Below, piece after piece: positions 44,090 to 55,625 of a DNA stretch of 64,000 nucleotides (the first letter of the stretch is position 1; every line of letters begins with the position of its first letter). The notes beneath the pieces were generated by a model. It did not search any database. It was not told the origin of the DNA and saw nothing but the letters and a program-made list of their open reading frames with translations. The DNA is from Prinsepia uniflora. Taxonomy: Eukaryota; Streptophyta; Magnoliopsida; Rosales; Rosaceae. The position numbers and the translations under genes are program-made. The DNA lies in assembly GCA_032719365.1 (NCBI GenBank), contig CM064870.1:24680738-24744737 (forward strand), written 5' to 3'.

Positions 44090-45597
44090 GGAGGTTGACA
44101 ACACGATTTCAGAATCTGAACCTCATATGGGTGTCGAGGTTTGGATTGGTACGTCTTGGTGACGTCATTTGGTTGGTTCAGTGTTCTAGACGAGTAGGTT
44201 TGGCCACACCTCAAGTGTTGGTCAGTGACTAGGAAACTCATAAGGAACACTGAGTTAAAGCGTATGATCTATCTAGAATAAGGATCAGACAGATAGACTC
44301 CAGAGTTGAATCGTGATTGGCTGGTAGCAATGTGGTGGACGGACTAGATCCGAGGTTGTTGTGGTGCGTGGACTGGTTTTCTGTTGTTGGTACGTGGTAC
44401 GTACGTTGAGTGAGAGCTATTTTTTAGTAGGCCTGAGTAGTGCCTTGTGGTTGTGTGTTGTGTACACCTGTGAGAAGGGCACATTGGACTGTGTAGTTGT
44501 GGAGTGTTGAGCAACCTAACGTTTGTACGGTGCACTAGAACACCAGGTTGAGTCCGAGGACGAAATATTGGTAATCAGATTGGTTTCGATATTGGTTGTT
44601 CGTTGAGAACGTGGACTGAATATCGAATATTGTGCACTAGAGCAGAGTGATCTTGTGAGGGTTCAATGATTGTATGAGCTTGGAGCTCAGAGCCATGGTT
44701 GGCTAGAGGAGCCCTAGGGTTTTTGTTATGTTATCCCTGCTAGGGCAAGTATGCGATGGGGTCCAGATACACTCAGGATGAGTGAGATGTCTGTTTGGTA
44801 TCAACAGAACGAGTGAGGTGACAATTAAGTTTTTCCTTGAGTTAGGATCACAGCGTTGGAGGCTGAGTAAGACGAGGTTTGGTACGAGGAACCCTGGTAG
44901 GACTCTCGAGTGAGTCGAGGTTAGTGTTAGTGACTCGAGGAGTGACAGTGGAGCTGTGAGTACCTGCTGAGCACGACAGTGTGTCGCGAGCGTGGCTTAC
45001 GGTTAGGTGACCGTCTAGAGGCAGGTGATTTGAGATTTAAGATTTCTTAGACAGAGCAGGATGTCAGCTTGGGTTGTTAGCTGATAAATGTCATCAGGCT
45101 GAAAGCTTAAAGGTGTCGGCTTGGTTTAGCAAGATCGTTGGCCTGATTTGTCAATTAAACAGGAAGGTAGGTTGACTTATCAGTTTGGATTCCAAGTGTA
45201 CCTGCGTAGGTGACAGGTGAGTTGGACGTGTGTCGATGTCTCGAGCGAGACTTATGAGTTGATGTGTGGATTCTCGTGACTTGGATTTTGAGACTTGAAG
45301 CTGACGTTTGGATTCCTGAGACTTGGTGTGTGAGGGTTGAGTTTTGGAGCTTTGGAAGCTTCCAGTGACGGTAGGTCACATGTTAATGGGATACGGTTAT
45401 AGAGGACTGAGCTGAGTTTCAGCAATGACTGTTGGATTGTGGTTAACGTTGAGTGACGTTTGAGTGCAGACGAGTACTGTGGTTAATTGCTGGACGTGTA
45501 CATTTACACGAGAGCACCTTGAGCTGGAGGAAAGATTGGATTTCCACAGTTGGATGTGGATTCGGGTTAGTTTGAATTTCGAGGACGAAATTCTTTA
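44090..45597 (+). mobile_element. Element A interior, right part (non-coding)
   Basis: Continues the A interior after B. No intact frame. Shares phrases with the B interior right part, such as GATGGGGTCCAGATACAC (44756 here, 11858 in B) and AGCTTTGGAAGCT (45347 here, 12535 in B). Ends with ATTTCGAGGACGAAATTC. Confidence 0.6.
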
Positions 45598-45609
45598 TGG
45601 GGGGGAGAT
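45598..45609 (+). other. Polypurine tract of element A
   Basis: A G-run (GGGGGGGAGAT) just before the 3' LTR. Confidence 0.85.
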
Positions 45610-48465
45610 TGTAACAACCAGTCCCAAACCTACAGATTAATTAAGGACTAATTGAGGGTTATCAAGACTAATCGGGAATAGTCGAGGATTTTTTCCGACG
45701 GTCGATGTAAAATGACGTTTTTGCCCTTAGAATGGGCAAAATGTTGACATTTGACCCGGGAGGTCAAATGCATGAGGGCCAAGGACTATTACGTAGATCG
45801 AGGTGATACGAGTCCGTAAACAAGTGGCACGTCGAAATCTAACACCGTACAGGAAAGTTACGGGTCATGGAAGAAAAATGGGACTATTCACGCTTACTGA
45901 AAAAAGTGTACAGTTGGCTTGTTTGGATTGGTTCAAAATGTGGGTAGACCAGTTGATGAGTGACAAGTGTTGCTTATCTAATTGGCCCATATACCCATAC
46001 TTTGGGCTCCTATTTGTTCATCTTCATCTCCTTTGTTTCTCTATAATGCGAAACCCACACACCCCCAAGCCTCCATCGCCATTCCCATTAGCTAAGACCA
46101 GAGAGGAAGAGAGAATGAGAGTGAGTGAGAGACTGGGAGAAGATGCAGGACGAGGCAAGGCCACCGTGAACGGCGGAGGAATCACATAATAGGTAACCCA
46201 AAACCCGTTTTGGACTTTGAAATTGGTTTTCGATTTCTGGACTTTTGGGTTGTGTTCCCGGTGTCTGTACGAGTGTCCGAGGACTAAGGTGGCTAGGATT
46301 GACGGGGAAGCCAGTTTGAAAAACAACCGTCACTGTTCAAGCTTGGCCGAAGCAATCCATGAATTTTTTGACCATTTTGAGATTTTAGGATTGTTGCTGG
46401 GTTCATTACGAGCCTAGGGGTTAAAAAATGGCACGATTTGGTGGTCGTAGGAGGAAGATCGAGTCGGGTTAGGTCGCGGATCCGGTTGACCCGGTTGTGG
46501 GAAAATGGGTCAACCCAGCTGGAGGTAGAAGACGATGACATAAGTAGGTGACGCCATCATCTGTCAGAGGTGTCAGGCCATGTGGCCAATAGGGAGCTGA
46601 CACGTGGTATACTGACAGGCACAATCAGCATTGACATGTCAGACACAGTCAGCACTGACATGTCAGAAACATGGACCAATCAGGGGCTAACAAGTGGCAC
46701 ATGTCAGACCTGACACGTGTCAGACTTGTTAGGCTGACGTTAGCCGTTGACTTTGACCGTTGATCGTAACGTTAGTGTTGATTTTGCTGACGTCAACGTT
46801 GACTTTGTTGACGTTAACATTGACTTTTGACCAGAGTTGACCCGAAAGTTTGACCGTCGTGTAGGGGCATTTGGGCACATGTTTTGAGGTGAAAACAATC
46901 TTGTTTGAAAGGTTTCGATGTTCTGAATCCAATGGTGGTGGTTTCAGGTTGATCGGAGATTGTTTGATTTGTCAAATTGAGGTTTTTAGCCTAGGGAAAC
47001 GTGTATAGGACACTTTGACTTTTCCAAGAGTTTTGAGGGTTTTTTATTAGGACTTGTTTAGGTTGGTGGTGACATTTGAGTGTGTTTTAGATAGGTCTGG
47101 ATGACCTAGAGAGTTCGGTTTAGCTCCGGCGTGGCTTACGACGCAGCTTACAGGCGCGCAGCTTGGACGGTCTGTGAGTGGACACTTGATTTCTAAATAT
47201 GATGCATGCATAACTGTTTTATATGTTTTATGAACATGATTTGAGATGCCGTGTGTGCATATGATTGTGGTGTTTTGGCATTTTCTTACAAATGTGGTAT
47301 TGCATGTATATCGAGATTTATGCTTTAAGTTGTACCTTGGGCTTAGGCCAAGTTTTCATACATGCTTGTGTTTTCAAATTATTTGAACAATGAAATGATT
47401 GTGGAATTGATTTATGATATCAGGCTTGAGGCCCAGTTGGTTTATGATATCGGGCTTGAGGCCCAATTGGTTTATGATAGCGGGCTTGAGGCCCAGTTGG
47501 TTTATGATATCGGGCTTGAGGCCCAATTGGTTTATGATATCGGGCTTGAGGCCCAATTGGTTTATGATATCGGGCTTGAGTCCCAGTTCTGGCTTATAAA
47601 ATGAGATTTCGAGTTTGAGTCCCTATTGAGATGATTTTGGGCTGAGTCCATATAAGATTTGGATTGGATCAGATTCGAGGAATCCTGATCTTGTGGAAAC
47701 GGTTTGTGAAAACTATACCTTGGGTTGAGACCTTGTCGAAATGCTTTAGACTGGATTTTAGCTATAAATGGTTTTACAATGATTTTCCACTGGTTTGATT
47801 ACTATTTTTCATATACCATCCTTATGAGTGGATTGTCTCCTCTAAACGTCTCGTAGTATCTTGAAGTAGTCACAGTGCACTGCCTGAGAGAGGCCGCTTC
47901 TAAGAGAGGCTCGGGATCAGGAATACGAGCATTGCCTGAGAGGGGCAACTCTGAGGAGAGGCTCAGGATCAGGATTGCTAGATATTGATATCACCCCGAA
48001 CAGGGTCCGTGAGAAGGACTCAGACTTGAGACCTCGAGTGGCACGCATAGCCTTAGAACCGTGACATTATTGATTAGACATCAAAGATGTCAAGGATTTG
48101 GTATACTGTTTGTGATTGATTTGGGTAGAGACCCCACGTGTTTGGTTTTCAGCTAAGTCCTTATTGAGGAAATGGCTTTTATTGATAAACGTTTTCACTG
48201 AGTTTTAATTTGAAAAGCCATATGATTTGATTTAAAGAAAGTGGTTGTTATAACTTGTTTTCTGATGCATGCATATTTTTTAGTGAAGGGTATAAATTGT
48301 CTTTTCGTGAAATAGTTTATAAACTGTTTATTTTCGTCCACTCACAGCTTTTACTATTGTAATACCCTTCAGGTTGATCGCAGATGCGGACTGTAGCAAA
48401 AATCAAGACATCACATGCCGCCATATATCATGGCGTACTCTGGTAGTTCCGAAAACAATTAGGTG
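45610..48465 (+). repeat. 3' LTR of element A, part 1 of 2
   Basis: Starts TGTAACAACCAG and is interrupted by H; the last 83 bases are at 53025-53107. It keeps the hairpin domain that the 5' LTR has lost: TGTGAGTGGAC 47173-47183, GTCCACTCACA 48336-48346, stem TGAAGGGTAT/ATACCCTTCA 48284-48293 and 48362-48371. Confidence 0.88.
47407..47588 (+). repeat. Six 30-bp tandem repeats in A 3' LTR
   Basis: Unit TTGGTTTATGATATCGGGCT plus TGAGGCCCAA. Each unit holds a small GGGC-TTGAG-GCCC hairpin. Because 30 is a multiple of 3, both strands stay open and give spurious repeat proteins. Confidence 0.92.
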
Positions 48466-48897
48466 TGATAGGACCCGCCAAAAATGGACTTCGATAACCG
48501 TGCCCAGTCCTTCTTCCATCTAACAAGTCAGCTGAAGTACCAAAATTACCCTCAGCACTTGCTAGACAAGGGATAACCACACTGATTTCCATTCATGCCT
48601 CCGCCTCTCGATCAACCCCGGTCTGCATGCCACGGCCGTCCAAACTAGCAATGTTAATCGATTTTTTGGTTCGGTTTTTTTACCGAAATCGAAATCGAAC
48701 AGGGTGGGTGACCGATTTTAGTTAGGTTCGGTTTTCCTTAAAAAACCGACTAAAACCGAAATCGAGTATTCGGTTCGGTTCGTTTCGAATAAAAATCAGT
48801 TTTTTCGATTCAGTTTGGGCGAATTGGTTCAGTTTTCTTTAAAAATCGAGTTTTTTTTTTTTTACTTTTATACAATAATCAATATTTATTACCTATT

Positions 48898-49085
48898 TAA
48901 TGTCCATTACAACTAATCATTATTCATTACATATAAAAAAATCATTAAGACATCAAAATCCACCTAAAATGTCCATTATAAACAACAAAATCATCAAGAC
49001 ATCAAAATCTAACATAAAATGTTTATTACAAACAATAAAATCATCAAAGCATCAAAATCGAATAAAAAACGTCCATTACAAGCAA
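48898..49085. repeat. Tandem repeats inside the hAT-like element
   Basis: About three and a half copies of a unit near 60 bases containing ATGTCCATTA, AACAAAATCATCA and AGACATCAAAATC. Confidence 0.8.
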
Positions 49086-49264
49086 TAAGAACAGTAAGAT
49101 TGCAAAACTAAACCATCCAAGTGAACAAAATGGTAGAAAATATCATGAAAAAATCAGCAAGGCAGGAAGTCTCATGGATTTGACTATTGAGGCACCTTAG
49201 CACGACCATTTGCCATTTCTACATGAGACACAAGCAAAGTTAATTATCTACATTGCTAATACCA

Positions 49265-49691
49265 TGTCGACCAACCACCCTCTGAGCACAGGGACCGCCA
49301 GGACAGAATGGATGTCGACCGGCACCCATCTCGCATACCTCCCACACGGTCATGGATAGTCGACTGGCATGCTCCACAGGCCCGCCGTTCGGCACCTGCT
49401 AAACCATTGGCACCAGCTGGCTGCAACAGTTCTCTGACATCAACTCTGCCACAACAACTCCCTGACGATGGAAGGTTGGGCACCAGTTGGCGCCTGCCCC
49501 TGATCTTCAGGAACCATCAGACAATTCCCAGCCACAAGGCAGGACCTGCTCCCAACCTGATTATGGCTATTATAAATACCTTGAAACCCTTCACAAAGTC
49601 TTCCTTTGCAGGATATCTGCCGAACGGCAACGCCCCCATCAGGTCCAAAGCACCACGCGGCTGGTCCTAGATCCCCCAGCGGGTCTCAACA
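49265..49691. mobile_element. GC-richer insert, possibly a solo LTR of a small TRIM-like element
   Basis: A 427-base island begins TGTCGACCAACC, ends GGTCTCAACA, and has a TATA box (TATAAATA at 49571-49578) in the last third, as an LTR would. No TSD recognised and no primer site follows. Alternative: a captured host fragment. Low confidence. Confidence 0.3.
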
Positions 49692-51990
49692 AGTTGGCCC
49701 ATTTCAGGATTAAACATACATAAATTCACAATTAATAATAAACAAATGTATTAGAAATAATAAAAAGTTAATTATCATTTGTCCAATATGTAATATCAAA
49801 CGCTATGAACTTTATACTTCAAAAGTTCAAATCCAAAAATTTGAAGAAAGAGATTAAACTTGAAACCTTAATCTTCAAACTCTCATACACTAGATTTCAT
49901 ATAAATTATAAATAAATAAACAAATTTAAACTTCGAGGCTACAAAAGAGGCAATGCTAGGCATTTTATCCTCCGACATTGTTAGTCTTATTGATATTGGA
50001 TTTCCTAAATATCAATATACAATGAAGTGTTTCAAGAGAGGTAATCAACAATAATAAGTTAGGTCCTGCCTGAATGAGTGACTATTGAAATGCATGGGTA
50101 AGGAAATCTGCCACCAAAGTATTTTCTCAACTAAAACAAAGCAAGAAAATAGGTCCCTTGAATGTGCCAACTAGTTCCTAGAACAATTTCACCTGCTGCC
50201 AGGTTGAAGATACTTAAAAATACAAGTGCTTCATCCTTGCACATTAAAGAAACATGCCCCCAAACACCAACAAATTGTAACTAGGAAAGTACTCATCTTA
50301 ACTCGAACTGTTTCGAGTCAATCAAGTAACATGAGCACAAACGATGGCCCAAAATATACATTTCATTAAGTGTTCTGAATCAATGGGGGATAATAAACCA
50401 GCACTAGTCTGTCTATTCGTTTATACAGCTTATAGCTTATAATTCAGTTAACCCTGCCACAGTTGACAAGCTTGAGAATGACATCACGTACTATCAAACG
50501 TGATCGGGATAGCCAAAAACATCTCAGAGAAAAATAGAAAAACTAAACCTAGCATTGATACTTCTAGATATAAAAACCTGGATGTTTTCAGCACCCCAAA
50601 TTTGACATCTTAATTATCCATCTCATTGCCTATAACATAGGAAAGTAGACTTAAATTTGAGATAAGGAGTTGTTGATTAAGACGGTGGATCATTACACAC
50701 GTAGACTTAAATATAACCCAATAAAAGATTGGGTAAATATATAGCAATAGTTAATTTTTTTAGTGAGGATATAATACTAGTAATGACATGCATTTGCAGC
50801 TCCCACTCAAATGTAATAGAGAAAGAACAAGTAGATCATCACCAATCAAACTTGTGTTTGTGTGTACAAGCCTACATCAATATTAATACTGCCTTTTCTC
50901 ATCTCCATCTATATTGTGACTCACACACTAGTCACTACTTAAATTAATCTTATTAATTAGAAGATAAAGCTTATTGACAATAATGATGATTCAATCTTTA
51001 AACAAACAAACTCAACCACAACACAAGCAATTAAGGGTGGCCAGACTACACTACCGCTATAGCTAGCTACCTAGTACCTACACCAAAAACCATCAAATGA
51101 ATACCAGAATTTAAACTTTTGCTTGCCCCAATTCATACAGTAATTTTTTCTTTTGTGTGTGATGGTCGAGATTAGTGGAGTATGATTAAGGGCTAATCTG
51201 CATTATCAAATTGCAGGAAATAATTAACAAAATATGGTGGGAGACATGACTATAAGTGTAAATTAACAAAATATCGGACATCCTTTGGGAAAGAATAGAA
51301 TCCCTCGAGATAAAGCCAATATTAGATTCAAATAACAACATCTTAAAAAAAATTGCAAATTTAAGAAAACCGAAAGGATAAAATGAAGTTCCACAATCTT
51401 ATGAAATTCTATCATGGATCTGATCAGAAGACAAGGGAAATCGAGCAAGACTTACAGAATAGAAGCGATCACGAATTCACAATAGCTTCAAATATCGAGC
51501 TTTCTCGGATTCTCTAATTTCAGATGGAAGGGAGAGGTTGGAATCGATTTCCACGGTTCGAAACTTCGAACTTCGAAGTCTATCACCTGGATCTAGAGTG
51601 GAAGGGAGAGGCTGGAAATCGAAGAGAGGTGGGAGAGAGTTCGAAAGTGAGAGAGGGACGGGTTGAGTGTCTGAGCCTCTGAGGAGGCCGTCAAGAGTTT
51701 TCGAAGTGAGGACTAAGTACAGTTCGAAATTGAGATACTTCATGCCTTCATCTAGGGTTTGCACAAAACGACGCCATTTTGTACAAAAAAATAAAAAAAG
51801 AGTTTCAGTTCGATCCGGTCCAGTCTGGTTTTATAGTCCCTTCGATTCGATCTGGTGCAATTATACCTAAAACCAAAATTGAACTGATTCATTATGATTG
51901 GGTTCGGTTTTCTCCAAACGGTTCCGATTTTTTTTTCGGTTCAGTATTTTTCTGTTGGGTTACATTTTGGTTTAGGTATTCAGTCGGTTA
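49692..51990. other. Inner right part of hAT-like element, nothing recognised
   Basis: AT-rich non-coding sequence. Only short frames of under 100 codons, none matching transposase motifs I know. The last part (51780-51990) is rich in GGTTCGG/CGGTTT subterminal repeats. Confidence 0.5.
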
Positions 51991-53024
51991 TTTTGAACCA
52001 ATTAATAAGGCTAGTCCAAACTGCCCGATTCTGAGCTGCGAGCTTTTACCTAAATTTCAAGAAACACAAATCCTGTCAAAAACCACTCGAAAAGACCACT
52101 CACGTGCCCCCACGCGCCTGCCGCAAGCGGCTGCGCGTGAAAGCCACGCGTCTGCACTGTTCATCATCCTTGCAACCCGTTTATCTACAAAACAGATCCT
52201 CTGACCCGGCTTGATACCCGACTCAATATCAGCCAATTCTCAAACTCGAGAATCGAATTCTCCAATTTCGGCCTAAAGTTTCAGTTCATCGTTCCAAGCC
52301 ATCCCTAGCTTAACTTTTCACGTTTACACTTCCATTCGATTCGCCAGGGACCAAGGATCACAACTCCAACATCAATTGCACTAATTAATTATCCAAAACT
52401 GAAAATCAACCTCAAGGTTTTATGGGGGGTTTCGGGTTTTCTGGGTTCTAGGTTTCCATTCATCATCCCTTTCTTCATTTCTTTCCTTTCCACTCGTTTT
52501 TTCTCTTTCAATTATTTGTTTCCATTTTTTTCTCTCGAATGGTTGTTGTGAAGATCAATCCCCAGTTGATCAATCCACCTTCTTCTTTTGTTCTCTGTTG
52601 TTTTTTTGTTTTCTTTCAATTAACACACATAGAACGGCCACAATACCACCAATCCTTATTTCAAAGTGACAAATGTCGCATAATAGGCAAGGTGAGTCAC
52701 CAATGTTGGTGACACAACAAAATAGAAGAAAGGTCCAAATTGCCCCTTAAACTACAAATGACCTAAATGCCTTTGGGCTTTAAATTACGAAAATGACTCT
52801 CGTTGTTTTAGACCCGTAACTCATTCATTCGAACTCCGATTTCGACGTGCTGCCTGTCTATGAACTCAGCATCTCGAGACATACACAATGGTACTTACGA
52901 AAAAGTCCAAAAAGTGTCCCGAGCAAAAGTAAACTTTTGACCCATGAAATCAAGGGTAAAAATGTCATTTCCTTTTAAAATTCCCAACATTCCCTTTTTC
53001 AAATTTTCGGGTCATCACAAGGTG

Positions 53025-53107
53025 TATCCCTAGTCTAGCACGGGGTGTCAGACGAGAGCATGACACATCCCGCGGTAATCCCAGGGGGATTAGGATGGGT
53101 CGTGTCA
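53025..53107 (+). repeat. 3' LTR of element A, part 2 of 2
   Basis: Final 83 bases, with GGTGTCAGACGAGAGCATG and the end GGGTCGTGTCA, aligning with 2779-2860 of the 5' LTR. Confidence 0.88.
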
Positions 53108-53112
53108 CAAGC

Positions 53113-53452
53113 CACCCTAACTTTTAGGCTGATTCACACTTTCCCAATTAACCATATGAATTTTATTCACCCCATCAACACTCCCCCAAAGGAAATTGTG
53201 ATTCAGAAGATCAAGCTCCTTACACACACTGGCCTGGAGCTTAACAAATTGCACCTGTAGGCAGGAATTACAATAGTAACATCTTGGATCAGGGTGGTTC
53301 TACCCTCCATATTCAGAATTTTGCTTTTCCAAGTTGCCAATTTCTGTTGCACCCTGTCAATAATTGGCCAAATAAGTTTCCCTAGCGACTCGCTTGTGGA
53401 CCAATGGAACTCCCAAATACCGACCCAGATCCCCAGTAAGAGGAGTACCACA
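53113..53452 (-). pseudogene. L1-type LINE ORF2, RT 3' part between A and Cassandra
   Basis: Minus strand: YLGVPLVHKRVARETY, then after a frameshift IDRVQQKLATWKSK and LNMEGRTTLIQDV, and NHNFLWG, all standard in the region just after the L1 RT core. The upstream part lies at 54018-55484 and the downstream part at 1-635. A stop stands shortly before the junction with A. Confidence 0.9.
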
Positions 53453-54012
53453 TGTAAGACCCGTGTCTTAGGAAGAATAGTAAACAATCCCACATCACTC
53501 GGGGAGGGAAAGGTGAAGTGCCGTATATATGTGGGCACGTATCTATCTAACATGAGGCCTTTTGGGAGCTCACTGGCTTTGAGTTTTGTTGAAACTCCAA
53601 AATTAAGCGAGTTTGAGCTGGTGCAATCCTAGGATAGGTGACCTACTGAGAAATTGTACATGAGTTCCTAAAAACAAAACTGTTATGGTTGGGCCTAAAG
53701 CGGACAACATCGTGTTAGATGGGTCGGGTCGTGACATAATGATATCAGGGCTGGACCACGACCGGAAGTGTGTTAGAGAGGATGCTAGGTCCCAAGGGCG
53801 GTGGATTGTAAGACCCGTTTCTTGGGAAGAACGATGAACAATCCCATATCGCTCAAGGATGGAAATGTGGAGTGCCTTATATGTGTGGGAACATATCTAT
53901 CTAGCATAAGGGTGTGAACTATTGGGAAATTGCACGTGAGTTCTCAGAAACTAAATAGTGAGGGCTGGACCCAAAGTGGACAATATCGTGCTAGATGGGT
54001 CAAGTCGTGACA
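53453..54012 (+). mobile_element. Cassandra TRIM retrotransposon
   Basis: 560 bases with a perfect TSD CCACA (53448-53452, 54013-54017). LTRs 53453-53736 and 53807-54012 both begin TGTAAGACCCGT and end TCGTGACA. Primer site TGATATCAGGGC (two mismatches to the tRNA-Met site) at 53740-53751, 70-base interior, purine-rich AAGGGCGGTGGAT before the 3' LTR. The 5' LTR holds 5S-rRNA-like sequence, the hallmark of Cassandra. No coding capacity, as normal for TRIMs. Confidence 0.92.
53581..53655 (+). other. 5S-rRNA-like promoter region in Cassandra 5' LTR
   Basis: AACTCCAAAATTAAGCGAG matches the 5S text around box A, and CCTAGGATAGGTGACC (53628-53643) matches the box C region, with several point changes. 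Known Cassandra LTRs use this as a Pol III promoter. Not a 5S gene: sequence diverged and embedded in an LTR. The 3' LTR lacks this block. Confidence 0.85.
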
Positions 54013-54017
54013 CCACA

Positions 54018-55484
54018 TATACCTACTGATACGATTAGCAAGCCGCCGCTTGACATTTGGAGAGCATGAAAACTTAGATTTTTCATAGCTAATGACCTGC
54101 CCATAAGCCATACAAAACTAATCAAGACACTCCTTAAGAACCTTCGTTTGATGGGTACTAGCCTCCACAAATAGAAGCAAGTCATCAACAAGATAAAGGT
54201 GAGAGATCGTATGGCCCGACCGAGAGGCACTCACCGCCTTCCACCGCCCCTCATTAACTGCATCCATAATAAAATAAGAAAGTTTTTCTAAGCATAAAAC
54301 AAACAAGTAAGGTGATATGAGGTGACCCTGTCTCAAACAACAGCCCGAACGAAGAGCCTCAGTTACCTCATGATTGATAACCACCTGCGAGGAAACCGTT
54401 GTAATACACTACATAATAAAAGAGATCCAGTTATCAGGAATACCGACCTCCTTGAGAACGCCTTCCAAAAAATCCCAATTAACTTTGTCATAGGCTTTAG
54501 AAAGATCAATTTTCTAGGCCACAAACCCTTTATGCCTTTTTGTTCGATCAAATTTATGGAGAAGCTCTTGGGCCACTAGAATGTTGTCCGTGATCTGTCT
54601 CCTTGGGATGAAACTCGCCTAATTTGGACTAATAATAGACTCTAAGATTGGTCACAACCGACCAACCACAATCTTAGAAACCACCTTATAAACAGTGTTG
54701 CACAAGCTAATAGGCCTTATATGTGCCATAGAATTAGGGTTAACCCCTTTTGGTACCAAAGTGATAAGAGTAGCATTCATCTTTTTAGGAAAACCCATTC
54801 TAAAAATCTGCTTAACCTACTGACAAACATCCCTACCACAAACCTCCCAACATTTCTGATAATAACAAGCTGAGAGCCCATCTAGGCCCGGGGCTTTATA
54901 CGCGACAATAGCAAACACAAACTACTTAATTTCCAAATCACTCACATGAGTAACCAGGCCAGCCATATCATTAGCATTTAAAGGGGGGAAAAGGTTTGGG
55001 ATAAAAGGAAAACCCGTGAGCGTCAGATCAGCTACGAAGAGGAGTTGGAAGAACTGGACAGCCACCTATTTCATTCCCACCAAACTCATTGTCCAAACAC
55101 CATTAGCATCCAATAACCCCGTCAACTTATTCTGACATCTTTTGATGATTGTTGATAAATGAAAGAAAGAGGCATTTCCATCTCCATCCCTTAACCAATT
55201 AACCTGTGATTTTTGTTTCCACAATATCTCTTCCTGGTCTAGCACCTGGTTATACTCAGCCTGAAGAGTGCAATCCAGGATCTCCAATTCACTAGTGACG
55301 CGGTTGTCCATTGCCCTTTGAACCCCAACAAGCCTAGGCAGCAGATTTCGCTTCCGCGCTCTGAGGTTCCCAAAGACATTCATATTCCACTGTCTAAGGT
55401 CCTTAGTAAACTTCCATTGTTTCAAGAATAGCCCCCATCACCATTGCTCCAACTATGCCGAGAAAAAGCCATAAAATCAGGATG
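54018..55484 (-). pseudogene. L1-type LINE ORF2, linker and reverse transcriptase core
   Basis: Minus strand from 55484: HPDFMAFSRHSWSN, then LRQWNMNVFGNL and SQVNWLRDGDGNASFFH, the linker between endonuclease and RT. The RT core follows, broken by stops: PISLCNTVYKVVSKI, DLSKAYDKVNWDF, RQGHLISPYLFVLCLEKLS and the catalytic HLYLVDDLLLF, with Val where plant L1 often has Ala (FADD). Several TAG/TGA replace usual Trp or Gln codons. The endonuclease and ORF1 lie beyond the second nest, off the window. Inactive. Confidence 0.92.
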
Positions 55485-55625
55485 TGACAGCCACATGGCC
55501 TTGAACCTCAAAGGTCTCAGGCGTGGGTCACACATCACACAAGGTTAAAGGGATAAAATCAACGGCCAGTGATCTGATTTTGTATGGGCCAAATGACAGA
55601 TAAATGCCTCAGGGAAGAGGATTCT
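55485..55625 (-). mobile_element. Piece N: start of another insertion in the LINE
   Basis: The LINE text stops abruptly at 55484 and TGACAGCCACATGG begins, as an LTR end on the minus strand would. Only 141 bases are visible before J. The rest and its TSD partner (expected GGATG) would lie right of the window. Family not recognised. Confidence 0.4.

Larger units (their letters stand above)
48646..52013. mobile_element. Non-autonomous hAT-like DNA transposon
   Basis: 3368 bases with a perfect 8-bp TSD GTCCAAAC (48638-48645, 52014-52021), as in hAT elements. Ends: TAGCAATGTTAATCG at the left; the reverse complement of the right end begins TAGCCTTATTAATTG, an imperfect terminal inverted repeat. 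Both ends carry many GGTTCGGTTTT-like subterminal repeats in opposite orientation, usual for plant hAT elements. No transposase-like frame is visible, so it needs an outside transposase. AT-rich inside except 49265-49691. Confidence 0.82.
48466..53019 (-). mobile_element. Solo LTR H, carrying a hAT-like element
   Basis: Perfect TSD AGGTG (48461-48465, 53020-53024) inside the A 3' LTR. Minus strand TGTGATGACCCG at 53019 to GGTCCTATCA at 48466. Without the hAT-like element about 1.2 kb remains, against 2.6 kb for the related G: the central part, including the hairpin domain, is missing. Degraded palindrome near 52664-52680; one U3 module near 52830-52880; GC-rich hairpin region near 52105-52160. 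Confidence 0.88.
641..53107 (+). mobile_element. Element A: LARD-like Ty3/gypsy LTR retrotransposon, outermost of the nest
   Basis: The ends are TGTAACAACC at 641 and GTGTCA at 53107, inside a LINE and flanked by CAAGT/CAAGC. It has a 5' LTR, the tRNA-Met primer site, a polypurine tract and a 3' LTR. After removing B (4795-44084) and H (48466-53019) about 8.6 kb remains, of which about 3.45 kb is internal. No intact gag or pol is visible inside. Non-autonomous, older than everything nested in it; its two LTRs are clearly more divergent than those of E or F. Confidence 0.85.

Noticed and set aside
47362..47604. An 80-codon frame and its minus-strand mirror (47374-47556) with 10-residue repeats
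   Set aside because: Made by the 30-base tandem repeat in the A LTR; frames stay open on both strands because 30 is a multiple of 3. No protein evidence.
49308..49670. 120-codon frame within the hAT-like element
   Set aside because: Composition effect of the GC-richer island; two overlapping frames are equally open and neither shows a domain.
53581..53655. A 5S rRNA gene
   Set aside because: Diverged and incomplete, inside a Cassandra LTR with TSD; not a functional 5S gene.
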